Notes: generated from the sequence alone by a model not told the origin. A stretch of DNA of 64,000 nt from Candidatus Kaistella beijingensis (GCF_020084865.1 NZ_CP071953.1:248001-312000), one strand, 5' to 3'; counted from the stretch's first letter, positions 1 to 10,177 are shown. Program-made: numbers and translations.

Positions 1-983
1 GGTGTAATCAGAATAGGTATAATCTCCTTTTCAAAATAACTTTCTTTATTGTCGGCATAAATTTTTATAGGGAATGATTTTTGTTTTTTATCGGCTGTTT
101 CTTTTTCGGGCAAATCTTGTATCAAGTTTTTTATAAGGTCATTATGTTTTGCAATGTTTTTGATGGGTACGCCAATTACATTATCTTTCTGTAAACCTGC
201 TATTTTTAATGCGATGTCATTCATAAATAAAATAGTGTGTTTCTCATCCAAACCAATAACCGGCTCACTCATATTGTTAATAAGGGTTTCGATACGTGTT
301 TTTGCCATCATCAACCTTTCAATGCTACTATTACTGTATTCTTCCAGCTTTTTCGCCATAGTATTGAATGATTTAGCTAAATCACCGTATTCATTATGTT
401 CTTCAAAATGTACTCTTCTGGAGTAGTTTTTTGCAGCAATCTCTTTGATGCTTTCCGTTAGTTCCCGGATAGGATTAGCAATGTTTGAAGGCAGATTTAT
501 CAGAAGGGTGAACGCTATTATAAAACAAAATGTCCCTGTAACAGCAATCCATAAAATAGCCTTATCAGCCGTTTTTTCTGCTACCTCGTTTTTTCGCTGT
601 ATTGCCTGCATATTCAGTAGCATTACATCGGTAATGTCTTTCTGTATCATCCGGAGCAAGGAACTATCATCCGGAGAATTTACTATGAGTGCAAAATCCT
701 GTTTAATCTTGTCCGTAATTTCCTGTTCTCCAACTTCTGTGATGGTCCTCGTTTGTTTTTCCAGGCTTTGCCTGAATTTCTTTTGTTGTTCAGGGTTATG
801 AATATCACTGTTCAGTGCATTGAGCATCTGGCGACAATAATCTACAGTATTGTAATTATCTGCCAGTATATTCTTAGCATCATTAGATAGCTTATTTATG
901 TGGGTTGCACTTAATACAGTAAGAAATGCTATCATTGCAAACAGGAGTCCGACACCTAATGTTAGCTTCGTTTTTATTTTCAT
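1..983 (-). CDS. Sensor histidine kinase, N-terminal part (cut by window edge)
   Basis: The start codon is at 983 and the reading frame runs open to base 1, so the kinase domains lie outside the window. What is visible is a membrane segment near residues 7-27, a helical periplasmic sensor region, a second membrane segment near 143-163, a HAMP linker and the start of a PAS domain. It begins 13 bases after the truncated kdpD and is on the same strand. I infer that it supplies the transmitter half that this KdpD lacks and signals to the sigma-54 regulator at 8771-10117. The partner assignment is inference from position. Confidence 0.8.
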   Translation of the reverse strand, partial: MKIKTKLTLGVGLLFAMIAFLTVLSATHINKLSNDAKNILADNYNTVDYCRQMLNALNSDIHNPEQQKKFRQSLEKQTRTITEVGEQEITDKIKQDFALIVNSPDDSSLLRMIQKDITDVMLLNMQAIQRKNEVAEKTADKAILWIAVTGTFCFIIAFTLLINLPSNIANPIRELTESIKEIAAKNYSRRVHFEEHNEYGDLAKSFNTMAKKLEEYSNSSIERLMMAKTRIETLINNMSEPVIGLDEKHTILFMNDIALKIAGLQKDNVIGVPIKNIAKHNDLIKNLIQDLPEKETADKKQKSFPIKIYADNKESYFEKEIIPILIT

Positions 984-996
984 CGCTTCAATTCTT

Positions 997-2121
997 TTAA
1001 CTTAATATCACAAGGTCAATATTATTTTCTGACAACTTTTTCAGAAGACCATTAAAAACATTACCTGCCAAAATAATATGCAACAGGCTTAGATGTGGTT
1101 TCCCTATGCAAATGGTTGTTATCTTCCGTTGTTCACATTGTTCTATTATGGCTCTGGAAACATTATCATTTTCAATTTTAATGATTTCCGCACCCAATTC
1201 TGTTGCTAATTTAAAGTTATTTATAAGATGTCTTTGTTTGTCAAGGGCTATTTTATCAGGGCTTTCACGGAGTGTTTGTACATAAAGTACAGACCATTTG
1301 CTGTTGTAATAATTGGCAAGCCTCGCTGTTTTTCGTATTACGTTTTTAGCTGTTTTTTCGTTTGAGCTGATACAGGCTAAAAACTTTTCCCGTTTAGCTG
1401 TACTGGTCAAGGTAACTTCGCTTTCAACTTTACGTTCTACCTGAGAGGCCACTTCTTTTAGTGCTAACTCTCTTAGCTGAAGTATATGTTCACTTTTGAA
1501 AAAATTATTGAGTGCCGTTTCTATCTTTGCGGGTTCATATATCTTCCCCTCCTTAAGACGTGTAATTAATTCATCTGCTGTTAAGTCAATATTTACTACT
1601 TCGTCTGCTTCGGCTATCACACTATCGGGAATACGTTCTTTTACCTCAATTCCTGTGATGGCTCTCACTTCTTCATTAAGACTTTCTATATGTTGTATAT
1701 TAACAGCACTGATTACGTTTATACCTGCATCTAAAATGTCTAATACATCCTGCCAGCGTTTTTCATTTTTGCTGCCTTCGATATTGCTATGTGCCAGTTC
1801 ATCTACTATTACTACTTCGGGGCGTAAATTGATAACTGCCTGAACATCTAATTCTTCTAATTCCTTGCCCTTATAAAACAGCTTTCTGCGTGGGATAACA
1901 GGTAGCCCCTCTAACAAATCGTGTGTTTCTTTTCTATTGTGCGTTTCAATGTAGCCCACCTTTATGTCGATACCATTTCGCAAGAGCGAATGTGCTTCCT
2001 GTAGCATACGAAAGGTTTTGCCTACACCGGCACTCATACCGATGTAGACTTTAAATTTCCCTCTCCTTGACTTTTTTATCAGGTCAAGAAATTGTTGTAC
2101 TGTTTGGTCTTTTTCTGTCAT
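997..2121 (-). CDS. kdpD: KdpD sensor domain protein without kinase module
   Basis: This 374-residue protein contains only the N-terminal part of KdpD. The KdpD ATP-binding domain has a Walker A motif (GMSAGVGKT, residues 28-36) and a Walker B-like VIVDELAH, and it is followed by a universal-stress-protein-like domain from about residue 230. Full KdpD of E. coli is about 890 residues and adds four membrane helices and a histidine kinase, both absent here. The gene overlaps the porin stop by one base and is followed by a separate membrane histidine kinase, so the sensor is split over two genes. It probably senses potassium or turgor status for the kdp operon. Confidence 0.9.
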   Translation of the reverse strand: MTEKDQTVQQFLDLIKKSRRGKFKVYIGMSAGVGKTFRMLQEAHSLLRNGIDIKVGYIETHNRKETHDLLEGLPVIPRRKLFYKGKELEELDVQAVINLRPEVVIVDELAHSNIEGSKNEKRWQDVLDILDAGINVISAVNIQHIESLNEEVRAITGIEVKERIPDSVIAEADEVVNIDLTADELITRLKEGKIYEPAKIETALNNFFKSEHILQLRELALKEVASQVERKVESEVTLTSTAKREKFLACISSNEKTAKNVIRKTARLANYYNSKWSVLYVQTLRESPDKIALDKQRHLINNFKLATELGAEIIKIENDNVSRAIIEQCEQRKITTICIGKPHLSLLHIILAGNVFNGLLKKLSENNIDLVILS

Positions 2122-3197
2122 TAAAAAGCAATGGCTAATGATGTTGTGATGAAAAAATTGTTATTGCCCAGCTTTTCATTTCCTATAAAAATCTTGTCCT
2201 TGCTGGTAAGTCCTCGTCCTTCTATACGCCATCGTATATTTTTACGTATCAGGTAATCGTAATTTATGGAATATCCCCAGGTTTTAAATCCGTTTGGTGT
2301 ACCTATACCAATTATTGCACCGTTTTCGTCGTTATAATACTCTGCTCTTATTGCCAAATTATGTTTTTCGGCGGGGCTATATTTTACAATCACAACCGGT
2401 GCGTACCATGTATTATAATGGTTGCTTCCTTTGTTTTTCTGCTCTGCTCCAATATCAAACCCTGCTGTTAAAGCAAATTTTTCTGTGATTTGAAAGATGC
2501 CGTAAAGGTTGTGAAAATACCGCATTTGCCTTGTGCTATCGACTTTATCATTTCCAATAAAGGAGCTGCTGTTGAGGGTGATTTTTGAATTGGGTTTGTA
2601 GGTTAGCTGATGACCGAATGCAGGGGTGTTATTACCATCTATACGTTGAATGCGCTGCCATCCGTTTAGTAACAATCCGCTTACAAACCATTTGCCGTTA
2701 TCGGTTGTATATGAAATTTTTGCGCCTGTCTCAAAATAGGGCGAATTTTCTGCATATATCCCTCTGGTCAATGTCCAGTTGTCTATACCTACGGCACTTT
2801 CAAAACCAATATGAGATGAAAAAACGCCTGCGTCAATCCATAAATCCTTATTCTTTGAAATTTTTATACCTGCGTTCGCCTCGTATATATTTTTCAATAC
2901 GCTCGGTTCTGCTGCGTAGTTTGCATTCATATAGGTACCTGTAGCCAAAGCGAGATTTGCCCTCACATTATCCGTATTATAGGATGCCTTTACAAAGCCT
3001 AAATTCAGGTTAAACTCATTGTGTCTATTGTGTGAATACATAAATGCAGGTCGATTATGATTGTCAGGATTGCCAAAATCATAAGCATAGTATGTTTCTA
3101 AATAACCACTAAAAGTAAAGGGTGACTTGGTGGTATCTGTTTGTGCAAAGCTATTTATGCTTAACAAAATCAGCGATGCAGTTATTAGGTTCTTCAT
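2121..3197 (-). CDS. Outer-membrane beta-barrel porin in kdp operon
   Basis: The 358-residue product starts with a signal peptide (residues 1-18, ending SFAQ) and then shows alternating beta-strand patterns rich in aromatic and glycine residues, ending in ITTSLAIAF as barrels typically do. It resembles the Bacteroidota putative porin (OmpL-like, bbp2) family. It sits between kdpC and kdpD with only a few bases of spacing, so it is probably co-transcribed. I infer that it lets potassium cross the outer membrane to feed the Kdp pump; that substrate is not shown by sequence. Confidence 0.75.
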   Translation of the reverse strand: MKNLITASLILLSINSFAQTDTTKSPFTFSGYLETYYAYDFGNPDNHNRPAFMYSHNRHNEFNLNLGFVKASYNTDNVRANLALATGTYMNANYAAEPSVLKNIYEANAGIKISKNKDLWIDAGVFSSHIGFESAVGIDNWTLTRGIYAENSPYFETGAKISYTTDNGKWFVSGLLLNGWQRIQRIDGNNTPAFGHQLTYKPNSKITLNSSSFIGNDKVDSTRQMRYFHNLYGIFQITEKFALTAGFDIGAEQKNKGSNHYNTWYAPVVIVKYSPAEKHNLAIRAEYYNDENGAIIGIGTPNGFKTWGYSINYDYLIRKNIRWRIEGRGLTSKDKIFIGNEKLGNNNFFITTSLAIAF

Positions 3198-3202
3198 CTT
3201 AT

Positions 3203-3763
3203 TTATTTTAAATTATCTAATGCTATATTTAATTCGAGTACATTTATTTTTTCAGGTCCGAAGAGGCCGAACAAAGGTTTTTCTGTTTTCGCAAGGATGA
3301 GTTGCAGAAGATTTCCTTCGGCAATTCCACGAATTTTAGCAATACGTTTTACCTGTACTTTTGCCGCCTGTACGGAAATATTCGGGTCAAGACCGCTACC
3401 ACTTGCCGTTACCAAATCCACGGGGATTTCAGACTTGGCAATACCGGGATTGTGCACTAAAAATGTATCTATCCTTGCCTGAACCTGTTGGAGATATTCC
3501 TTATTGGAAGCTGCTTTGTTGCTGCCTCCGGAACCTGCGGCATTATAATCCACTGCAGAAGGACGTGACCAGAAATATTTATCTTCCGTAAAAGACTGCC
3601 CAACATTGGCATAGTATGTTTTACCATTGTGTGTGATAATTTTTCCCTTTCCCTTATTTGGAGCGAACTGTGCCATACCCCAAACGATAAGCGGATAGGC
3701 TATACAGAGTAATAGGATGCTTAAAACTGTTAGCTTGATAGCCGGTAAAATATGTTTTTTCAT
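3203..3763 (-). CDS. kdpC: K+-transporting ATPase subunit KdpC
   Basis: The 186-residue protein has one N-terminal membrane helix (about residues 10-31) and a periplasmic domain with the KdpC hallmarks SRPSAVDYN, SGGSN and SASGSGLDPNIS-like blocks. KdpC is the small subunit of the KdpFABC pump and stabilises the KdpA-KdpB complex and high-affinity K+ binding. It follows kdpB by 13 bases. Length is normal for the family. Confidence 0.95.
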   Translation of the reverse strand: MKKHILPAIKLTVLSILLLCIAYPLIVWGMAQFAPNKGKGKIITHNGKTYYANVGQSFTEDKYFWSRPSAVDYNAAGSGGSNKAASNKEYLQQVQARIDTFLVHNPGIAKSEIPVDLVTASGSGLDPNISVQAAKVQVKRIAKIRGIAEGNLLQLILAKTEKPLFGLFGPEKINVLELNIALDNLK

Positions 3764-3776
3764 TTTGATTAATGTT

Positions 3777-5789
3777 TTAAATAAATACTGAAACCAACAG
3801 GTCGATAAGTTTTATGCCTACAAACGGAACAATAATGCCGCCCAAACCGTAGATGAATAAATTTCTGCGAAGCAGGGCACTGGCGCCGATAGGTTTGTAG
3901 GCTACTCCTTTTAATGCTAATGGTATTAACATCGGGATGACGATGGCATTGAATATAATTGCCGATAGAATGGCACTTTCGGGTGAGTGCAAATTCATAA
4001 TGTTTAATCCCTGTAAAGCAGGAATGGAAGCAATAAACAGTGCCGGAACAATGGCAAAATACTTCGCTACGTCATTGGCAATACTGAATGTGGTTAATGT
4101 TCCCCTTGTCATTAACAATTGTTTGCCTATTTCCACTACTTCAATCAGTTTGGTGGGGTCATTATCCAAATCCACCATATTGCCTGCTTCTTTAGCTGCC
4201 TGAGTACCGCTATTCATAGCTACGCCTACGTCTGCCTGCGCTAAAGCGGGCGCATCGTTGGTTCCATCGCCCATCATAGCGACCAATCTGCCTTGCGATT
4301 GCTCATTGCGGATATAGTTCATTTTATCTTCCGGTTTTGCTTCGGCAATAAAATCATCTACACCTGCTTTTTCCGCGATGTATTTTGCCGTCAATGGATT
4401 ATCGCCGGTAACCATTACGGTTTTGATACCCATTTTTCGCAGCCGCTCAAAACGCTCCTGTATCCCGGGTTTAATAATGTCCTGCAACTCAATTACTCCC
4501 AATACTTTTTCATTTTCTGCAACAACGAGTGGTGTTCCACCATTGCTTGAAATGGATTTTACCTGTTCGGCTGTTTCTGATGGAAAAAGATTTCCCGCCT
4601 TTTCCACCAAATTCCGTATGGCATCCGAAGCTCCTTTTCTGATTTTTACATTCTCATAATCAATTCCGGAACTTCTTGTTTCTGCCGTAAATTTTATGAA
4701 ACGAGGATTTTGTATCTGATAGCTTAATGGATTAACACCTGCCAATTCTATGATAGATTTACCTTCGGGGGTTTCATCTGCCATAGAGCTTAACACTACT
4801 GATTTTGTAAAGTGCTTTTCATCTACACCGTTTACAGGATAGAATTTTGTTGCTTTTCTGTTACCAATGGTAATAGTTCCTGTTTTGTCCAATAAAAGTA
4901 CATCAACATCACCTGCGGTTTCAACCGCTTTACCACTTTTGGTAATGACGTTTGCCCGCAAAGCTCTGTCCATTCCCGCAATACCGATGGCTGATAATAA
5001 TCCGCCAATAGTGGTAGGAATTAAACAGACAAAAAGCGATATAAATGCAGCAATGGTAATCGGGGTTTGTGCATAATCTGCAAATGGTTTAAGTGTAACC
5101 ACTACGATAATAAATACGAGTGTAAAACCTGCCAACAAAATAGTCAAAGCAATTTCATTTGGTGTTTTCTGACGGCTTGCCCCTTCCACCAAAGCAATCA
5201 TTTTGTCTAAAAAGCTTTCGCCTGCTTCGGTAGTTACCCTGACTTTGATTTTGTCTGATAGTACTTTTGTACCACCTGTAACGCTACTTTTATCGCCTCC
5301 TGCTTCTCGGATTACAGGGGCACTCTCACCCGTAATGGCGCTTTCATCTATGGTTGCCAAACCCTCTATAATTTCACCGTCAGAGGGGATGATATCTCCT
5401 GCTTCACAAACAAAGACATCCCCTTTTTTAAGCTGTGATGAAGAGACGGTCTGTCCATTTTCTAATTTGGCTGGCGTTTCTTCTCTTGTTTTACGTAAGC
5501 TATCGGCTTGTGCTTTTCCTCTGGCTTCGGCAATGGCTTCGGCAAAGTTGGCAAACAATAGCGTTGCAAATAATATAATCGTAACGATAAGGTTATAGGC
5601 AAAACTGCCTTGACTTTGTTCTCCCAATGCTATCCATACACATACGCCTGCCATAACCAATGTACCTATCCACACCATAAACATTACCGGATTGCGGAAC
5701 ATTTTTGCAGGGTGCAGCTTGAAGAATGATTGCTTCAACGCTTCATTCACCAATGCAGGTTCAAATAATTTATTTATGTTATTATTCAT
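3777..5789 (-). CDS. kdpB: K+-transporting ATPase subunit KdpB (P-type ATPase)
   Basis: The 670-residue product is a complete P1A-type ATPase. The phosphorylation motif DKTGTIT is present, together with [10 protein letters not shown] and the hinge [16 protein letters not shown], and a TGES actuator loop (AITGESAPV). KdpB couples ATP hydrolysis to K+ uptake by KdpA. Spacing to kdpA (20 bases) and kdpC (13 bases) supports one transcript. No key residue is missing, so it should be active. Confidence 0.97.
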   Translation of the reverse strand: MNNNINKLFEPALVNEALKQSFFKLHPAKMFRNPVMFMVWIGTLVMAGVCVWIALGEQSQGSFAYNLIVTIILFATLLFANFAEAIAEARGKAQADSLRKTREETPAKLENGQTVSSSQLKKGDVFVCEAGDIIPSDGEIIEGLATIDESAITGESAPVIREAGGDKSSVTGGTKVLSDKIKVRVTTEAGESFLDKMIALVEGASRQKTPNEIALTILLAGFTLVFIIVVVTLKPFADYAQTPITIAAFISLFVCLIPTTIGGLLSAIGIAGMDRALRANVITKSGKAVETAGDVDVLLLDKTGTITIGNRKATKFYPVNGVDEKHFTKSVVLSSMADETPEGKSIIELAGVNPLSYQIQNPRFIKFTAETRSSGIDYENVKIRKGASDAIRNLVEKAGNLFPSETAEQVKSISSNGGTPLVVAENEKVLGVIELQDIIKPGIQERFERLRKMGIKTVMVTGDNPLTAKYIAEKAGVDDFIAEAKPEDKMNYIRNEQSQGRLVAMMGDGTNDAPALAQADVGVAMNSGTQAAKEAGNMVDLDNDPTKLIEVVEIGKQLLMTRGTLTTFSIANDVAKYFAIVPALFIASIPALQGLNIMNLHSPESAILSAIIFNAIVIPMLIPLALKGVAYKPIGASALLRRNLFIYGLGGIIVPFVGIKLIDLLVSVFI

Positions 5790-5809
5790 TTCTATTGAAT
5801 TGATAAAGA

Positions 5810-7498
5810 TTAATAAAGTGAAAAGTATTCGGCAATCGGACCTAAAGCCAACGCAGGGAAGAATGCCAATGCCGCAATGATGGCAATAACTGCAAACACC
5901 ATTAAACCAAATGTAGATGTGTCGGTTTTGAGCGTTCCTGAGCTTTCAGGTATAAATTTCTTTTCTGCAAGCAACCCTGCAATAGCAACAGGACCAATTA
6001 TCGGAAGAAATCTACCCAACAGCAATACTATCCCCGTGGATATATTCCAGAATACGGTGTTATCTCCCAATCCTTCAAAACCGCTTCCGTTGTTGGCTGC
6101 CGAAGAAGTATATTCGTACAGCATCTCACTGAAACCGTGGAAGCCCGGATTGGCTAATGTTGCTGATGTATATTGTGGTAATGCGGCTGCTAAAGCTGTT
6201 CCGACCAAAATAAGGAAAGGATGTGCCAAAGCAATTATCATTGCTATTTTCATCTCTCTTGCTTCAATTTTCTTACCCATAAATTCGGGTGTTCTGCCCA
6301 CCATCAATCCGCTGATGAATACCGCCAAAATGATGAAGATTAGGAAATTGAGTATTCCCGCTCCAACTCCTCCATAAAAGGCATTAATCATCATTGCCAG
6401 TAATTCGTTCATACCGGATAATGGCATTGAGCTATCGTGCATCGAATTGATACTACCTGTAGAAATAACAGTTGTTACGATGCTCCAGAAGCCGGACGCT
6501 GCTGCACCCAAGCGGATTTCCTTTCCTTCCATTGCTCCCAAAGAATTGTCAATTCCCATCTGTGTTATGGCAGGGTTCCCGTTCATTTCCATATTGATAT
6601 TTGGAATTGCCAACAAAAGAAATCCTACAGTCATTACTCCAAACATCATCCAGGCAAACTTTTTCCTGCGTATAAAAAAGCCAAATGCAAATACCATTGC
6701 CATAGGAATGATAAATTGACCAAACATTTCAACCATATTGGTTAGGTAGGTAGGGTTCTCTAATGGGTGAGCACCATTAGCACCGAAAAAACCACCTCCA
6801 TTTGTACCAACGTGTTTGATAGGTACGAAAGCAGCAACCGGTCCACGGCTTACTTCAATAGTATCACCCTGTAAGTTGGTTAGGGTATCTTTTCCTTCAA
6901 AGGTCATTGGCATACCTTCAAAAACGAAAATAGCAGCCAGTATCAATGATATAGGTAATAGAATGCGGGTACAGGATTTTAAAAAATAATTGTAAAAATT
7001 ACCTAATTGGGTGGTTGACTTTTCTCTAAATGCTTTGAATAATACAACCGCTGCTGCCATACCTACGCCCGCAGTTACAAATTGAAGAAACATCAACCAT
7101 ATCTGCCCTAAATAACTGATGCCTGTTTCACCTGAATAGTGTTGCAGGTTACAGTTTACCAAAAATGAAATGGTGGTATTGAACGCTAAATCTGCTGATT
7201 GATTGGGGTTCCCATCCGGGTTTAGGGGCAGGCTCTCCATATTCATCAGTATTCCCATACTCATCAGAAACCAGAGCAGGTTAATGGTGAGCAATGCTAC
7301 CAAATGCTGTTTCCAATTCATTTCATTATCAGGATTTATGCCTGATACTTTATAGAACAATCGCTCTATGGGATTAAATACAGGGTCAAGAAAAGTTCTT
7401 TCACCTGCATATACTTTTGCGATGTATTTGCCAAGGGGAATTGCCAGTAACAGCGTTACCCCGAACATCGCTATAATTCCTAAAATTTCTGTGTTCAT
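5810..7498 (-). CDS. kdpA: K+-transporting ATPase subunit KdpA
   Basis: The 562-residue membrane protein has about ten hydrophobic segments and the selectivity-filter-like loops of KdpA, for example [17 protein letters not shown] and [20 protein letters not shown]. KdpA is the K+-binding, channel-like subunit of the KdpFABC pump in the inner membrane. It is followed by kdpB after 20 bases. Length is typical of the family. Confidence 0.97.
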   Translation of the reverse strand: MNTEILGIIAMFGVTLLLAIPLGKYIAKVYAGERTFLDPVFNPIERLFYKVSGINPDNEMNWKQHLVALLTINLLWFLMSMGILMNMESLPLNPDGNPNQSADLAFNTTISFLVNCNLQHYSGETGISYLGQIWLMFLQFVTAGVGMAAAVVLFKAFREKSTTQLGNFYNYFLKSCTRILLPISLILAAIFVFEGMPMTFEGKDTLTNLQGDTIEVSRGPVAAFVPIKHVGTNGGGFFGANGAHPLENPTYLTNMVEMFGQFIIPMAMVFAFGFFIRRKKFAWMMFGVMTVGFLLLAIPNINMEMNGNPAITQMGIDNSLGAMEGKEIRLGAAASGFWSIVTTVISTGSINSMHDSSMPLSGMNELLAMMINAFYGGVGAGILNFLIFIILAVFISGLMVGRTPEFMGKKIEAREMKIAMIIALAHPFLILVGTALAAALPQYTSATLANPGFHGFSEMLYEYTSSAANNGSGFEGLGDNTVFWNISTGIVLLLGRFLPIIGPVAIAGLLAEKKFIPESSGTLKTDTSTFGLMVFAVIAIIAALAFFPALALGPIAEYFSLY

Positions 7499-7503
7499 AT
7501 CTT

Positions 7504-7617
7504 TTAATTAAATAATAGTTTAATAAGCCATCCGAAAAGCATCACAAATCCGAAAACAACAAGAAATACAATGATAACTCTCCATATTTCTCGGATATCA
7601 CTTCTAAAGTTTTTCAT
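7504..7617 (-). CDS. 37-residue single-pass membrane peptide in kdp operon
   Basis: A 37-codon frame starting at 7617 encodes a basic N-terminus followed by one strongly hydrophobic helix (about residues 14-34). It ends 5 bases before the kdpA start. I do not recognise the family. Its place directly before kdpA, in addition to a clear KdpF, suggests an accessory membrane peptide of the pump. A longer frame starting at 7737 exists, but its N-terminal part overlaps the kdpF end and does not look coding. Confidence 0.6.
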   Translation of the reverse strand: MKNFRSDIREIWRVIIVFLVVFGFVMLFGWLIKLLFN

Positions 7618-7758
7618 ATTGTTTCTAATTAGAAAAGGATGTTTATTTTTATATATAGGAGGTATATAAAAGATATGAGCACAAGTATCCAGAAGATGAT
7701 TGTAAACAGCTCTTTTATTTTTTTCCTCATTTCTCAATTTTTTGAATGGATGCTGTTT

Positions 7759-7836
7759 TTAAAATTTTTCTGGTTTAATCAGCACATAGCACATATAGAA
7801 AAATACTGCAATGGCGATGATGAATAATGCTATCAT
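7759..7836 (-). CDS. kdpF: KdpF, 25-residue pump subunit
   Basis: This short frame was found by eye. Translation from the ATG at 7836 gives a 25-residue hydrophobic peptide ending YVLIKPEKF, which matches the C-terminal KPEKF/RPEKF signature of KdpF. KdpF is a single-helix subunit that stabilises KdpFABC. Its ATG overlaps the stop codon of the upstream 129-residue gene (ATGA), which suggests translational coupling. Automatic annotation usually misses it because of its length. Confidence 0.85.
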   Translation of the reverse strand: MIALFIIAIAVFFYMCYVLIKPEKF

Positions 7837-8222
7837 ATTTTTATTTTTTGAATTATGATGTTGTTTTGCGTTAGATAGACAACCTGAAAAGGTTTTGGAA
7901 TTTCAGTGTATAGTTGCTGCCACTGGTTTGGAGAACACCGTCTGCGTATGCCTTCAAATGAGCGTACAAATAGATTTTCAATAATATACCTGATGTAGTC
8001 GTTACCTCTCTGATATATCCATCCGATATATCGTATATGTCTGGTAATTTTGGTAAATTCTCCTTTTTCGAGCAAGCATCTAATCAGGTTTACGACTGCC
8101 TGAAGAATACCAGCGAAGTTTTTATGAGCAGACAGTTCCCTTATTTCATTGCTGATTTCTTTATGATGTTCAGCTAAATAAACAGCCGCACGGTCTTCAT
8201 TGATTTTCTGTTTAGATTTCAT
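7833..8222 (-). CDS. Uncharacterised 129-aa kdp-associated protein
   Basis: A soluble, mainly helical, basic protein of 129 residues with no signal peptide. It shares a pattern around its centre (YIRYIIENLFVRSFE) with the shorter protein at 8313-8609 (YTRTIISNTFILPLSQ), so the two look like paralogues. Both flank a tiny membrane peptide, and this one overlaps kdpF by ATGA. Function is unknown. Position suggests a role in regulation or assembly of the Kdp system. Confidence 0.65.
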   Translation of the reverse strand: MKSKQKINEDRAAVYLAEHHKEISNEIRELSAHKNFAGILQAVVNLIRCLLEKGEFTKITRHIRYIGWIYQRGNDYIRYIIENLFVRSFEGIRRRCSPNQWQQLYTEIPKPFQVVYLTQNNIIIQKIKI

Positions 8223-8299
8223 ATCTTTTCAAATAATCTTATTAATAAAAAAAAGAATGCGAAAAGTGCTACACCTGCGATTATTAATAGTATTGCCAT
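8219..8299 (-). CDS. 26-residue KdpF-like membrane peptide
   Basis: From the ATG at 8299 the frame encodes 26 residues that are almost entirely hydrophobic, followed by a charged end (IRLFEKI). Its stop overlaps the start of the 129-residue gene by ATGA, the same arrangement that kdpF has with that gene. It may be a second KdpF-like subunit or a duplicated microprotein. There is no homology evidence beyond general shape. Confidence 0.5.
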   Translation of the reverse strand: MAILLIIAGVALFAFFFLLIRLFEKI

Positions 8300-8312
8300 T
8301 TTTATATATTTA

Positions 8313-8609
8313 TTAAATTCCTGATGAATAGATTTGTCTGCAATACTCTTGTTTGAGCTGTTTGGGAAACAAGATGAGATACTCTTTGCCCCAACTGTAA
8401 TTCATTTCGAGCAGTTGAGATAAGGGAAGAATAAATGTATTGGAAATGATTGTACGTGTGTAGCTGCTGCCTTTCTGAAATAATTGCTCGGCTTTGCCAA
8501 ACAGGCTCACAACTTTTTTCTTTTGCCCCTTAAAGATGGCATCAAGGGCTTCAACCTCTAATTGTTGAATTTTCTCAAATTCGCTTTTTTGTTCGTGTTC
8601 CATTGTCAT
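8313..8609 (-). CDS. Uncharacterised 98-aa protein, first gene of kdp operon
   Basis: A helical protein of 98 residues that appears to be a short paralogue of the 129-residue protein two genes downstream. Two start codons, 8609 and 8603, are possible. A sigma-54-like promoter lies about 27 bases upstream of the first, so this is likely the first gene of the kdp transcript. Function is unknown. Confidence 0.6.
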   Translation of the reverse strand: MTMEHEQKSEFEKIQQLEVEALDAIFKGQKKKVVSLFGKAEQLFQKGSSYTRTIISNTFILPLSQLLEMNYSWGKEYLILFPKQLKQEYCRQIYSSGI

Positions 8610-8635
8610 AAGAATATTTATTTACATTCTTCTTA

Positions 8636-8652
8636 TGCCAATTCCTGTTCCA
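8636..8652 (-). promoter_or_regulatory. Candidate sigma-54 promoter of the kdp operon
   Basis: On the minus strand the sequence reads TGGAACAGGAATTGGCA, close to the -24/-12 consensus TGGCAC-N5-TTGCA with the correct GG to G(G/C) spacing of ten bases. It lies just before the first kdp-operon gene, and the adjacent regulator is a sigma-54 activator. The -12 box has GG instead of GC, so the call is tentative. Confidence 0.4.
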
Positions 8653-8720
8653 TTAAAATTAGATTGTTTATAACTATTTGATTTTAAATAATTTAACGAG
8701 CGTATACAAAAGTAAGGCAA

Positions 8721-8746
8721 CAAAAAACCCTTTCGTTTTGAAAGGG
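8721..8746 (-). terminator. Rho-independent terminator of the response regulator gene
   Basis: On the minus strand a perfect 7-bp stem (CCCTTTC / GAAAGGG, loop of five bases) is followed by a run of six T. It sits 25 bases after the stop codon of the sigma-54 regulator and separates it from the kdp operon. One arm (TCGTTTTGAAAGGGT on the plus strand) is repeated directly at 8757-8771. Confidence 0.8.
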
Positions 8747-8770
8747 TAAAGACTATCGTTTTGAAAGGGT

Positions 8771-10117
8771 TTATTTTATATGGTACTCGTCAATCTTCCT
8801 GTATAAAGTAGTTAAGGCAATATTGAGCAGTTTTGATGTTTCTGTTTTATTGCCATTAGTGTAGTTCAACACTTTTTGAATATGAACTTTTTCTACGCTT
8901 GCAAGTTCAAAGGCAGATAGTGTTTTTTCACGGTTATCTAAAGTGCCAAGACGTTGTAATTCCAATGGCAGACTATCTTCTTCTAATTCTGTAGTACCTG
9001 TAAGTATTACGCTACGCTCAATTACGTTTTTGAGTTCTCTGATATTGCCTTTCCACGAATGTTGTTTCAGTGCTTCGAGATAGTTTTTTGAAATCTTATT
9101 GATTTTTTTGTTCGTCTTATTTGTAAATGTGCGAAGAAAGAATATCGCCAGTTCTTCTATATCAATAACCCGTTCTCTGAGTGGGGGTAGTGAAATCTGA
9201 AAGACGGCAATCCGGTAAAACAAATCTTCACGGAAGTGTCCTTCCTCTACTTCTTGTTGTAAATTTCTATTAGTAGCAGCAATAATACGGACGTTCACCT
9301 TGGTTGGTTTACTATCACCTACTTTTAGAAATTCTCCTGTTTCTAAAACCCGTAACAGCTTTGCCTGTAAATCTAAAGGCATTTCACCAATTTCATCTAA
9401 GAAAACCGTCCCGTGGTTTGCTTCCTCAAAAATTCCTTTACTGTCTTTTACTGCTCCTGTAAATGCTCCGGCTTTATGTCCAAACAATTCATTTTCTAAC
9501 AAGTCTTTGCTAAAAGCAGAGCAGTTTACTGCTACAAAATTCTGTTTGCTCCTGTTGCTCGCATTGTGAATTGCTTGTGCAAATACCTCTTTTCCCGTTC
9601 CGGTTTCTCCAGTCAATAAAACGGTCGTTTCACTACCTGCCACTTTTTTTGCTGCGTCAATAGAAGCATTAAGTATTTTGGATTTTCCAATGATGTTATC
9701 AAATGAATATTTATTGGCTAACTGTCTCTCTAATTGTAATACCCTTTTTGCTAAAGATACTTTTTCGGTTGCCTTGTAGAGCAAGGGTATAATTTTGTTA
9801 TTGTCATCACCTTTGGTAATGTAATCAAATGCTCCGTTCTTTATTGCCTGAACGCCATCGGGAATATTACCATAAGCAGTGAGCAAAATTATTTCTGTTA
9901 CAGGATATTTGTCTTTAATATCTTTGGTCGCTTCAACGCCACTTCCATCCGGTAATTTTACATCGCATATCACGACATCGACATCAGCTATTTCCAGTTT
10001 TTTTAAGCCGGTTTTTATATCACCAGCCTCCACCACGTCAAAACCCTCCAAACTTATAATTTTGGAAAGTAAGGTTCTGATTTTTTCTTCGTCGTCTATG
10101 ATTAAAACTTTGCTCAC
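8771..10117 (-). CDS. Sigma-54-dependent response regulator (NtrC family)
   Basis: The 448-residue protein has three domains: a receiver with phospho-acceptor D52 (ICDVKLPDGSG), an AAA+ domain with Walker A GETGTGKE and the sigma-54 contact loop GAFTGA, and a Fis-type helix-turn-helix at the C-terminus (GNKTETSKLLNI). It is transcribed toward the kdp operon but is separated from it by a terminator. The partner kinase is probably the split KdpD/histidine kinase pair at 1-2121. In E. coli the kdp regulator KdpE is OmpR-type, so a sigma-54 activator here is a different wiring. The regulatory link is inferred from position. Confidence 0.9.
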   Translation of the reverse strand: MSKVLIIDDEEKIRTLLSKIISLEGFDVVEAGDIKTGLKKLEIADVDVVICDVKLPDGSGVEATKDIKDKYPVTEIILLTAYGNIPDGVQAIKNGAFDYITKGDDNNKIIPLLYKATEKVSLAKRVLQLERQLANKYSFDNIIGKSKILNASIDAAKKVAGSETTVLLTGETGTGKEVFAQAIHNASNRSKQNFVAVNCSAFSKDLLENELFGHKAGAFTGAVKDSKGIFEEANHGTVFLDEIGEMPLDLQAKLLRVLETGEFLKVGDSKPTKVNVRIIAATNRNLQQEVEEGHFREDLFYRIAVFQISLPPLRERVIDIEELAIFFLRTFTNKTNKKINKISKNYLEALKQHSWKGNIRELKNVIERSVILTGTTELEEDSLPLELQRLGTLDNREKTLSAFELASVEKVHIQKVLNYTNGNKTETSKLLNIALTTLYRKIDEYHIK

Positions 10118-10177
10118 GGTATGAAATTTATAGGGTAAATTTAGTAATTAAAATATTGGGTAATGCTTATGGTTTCT

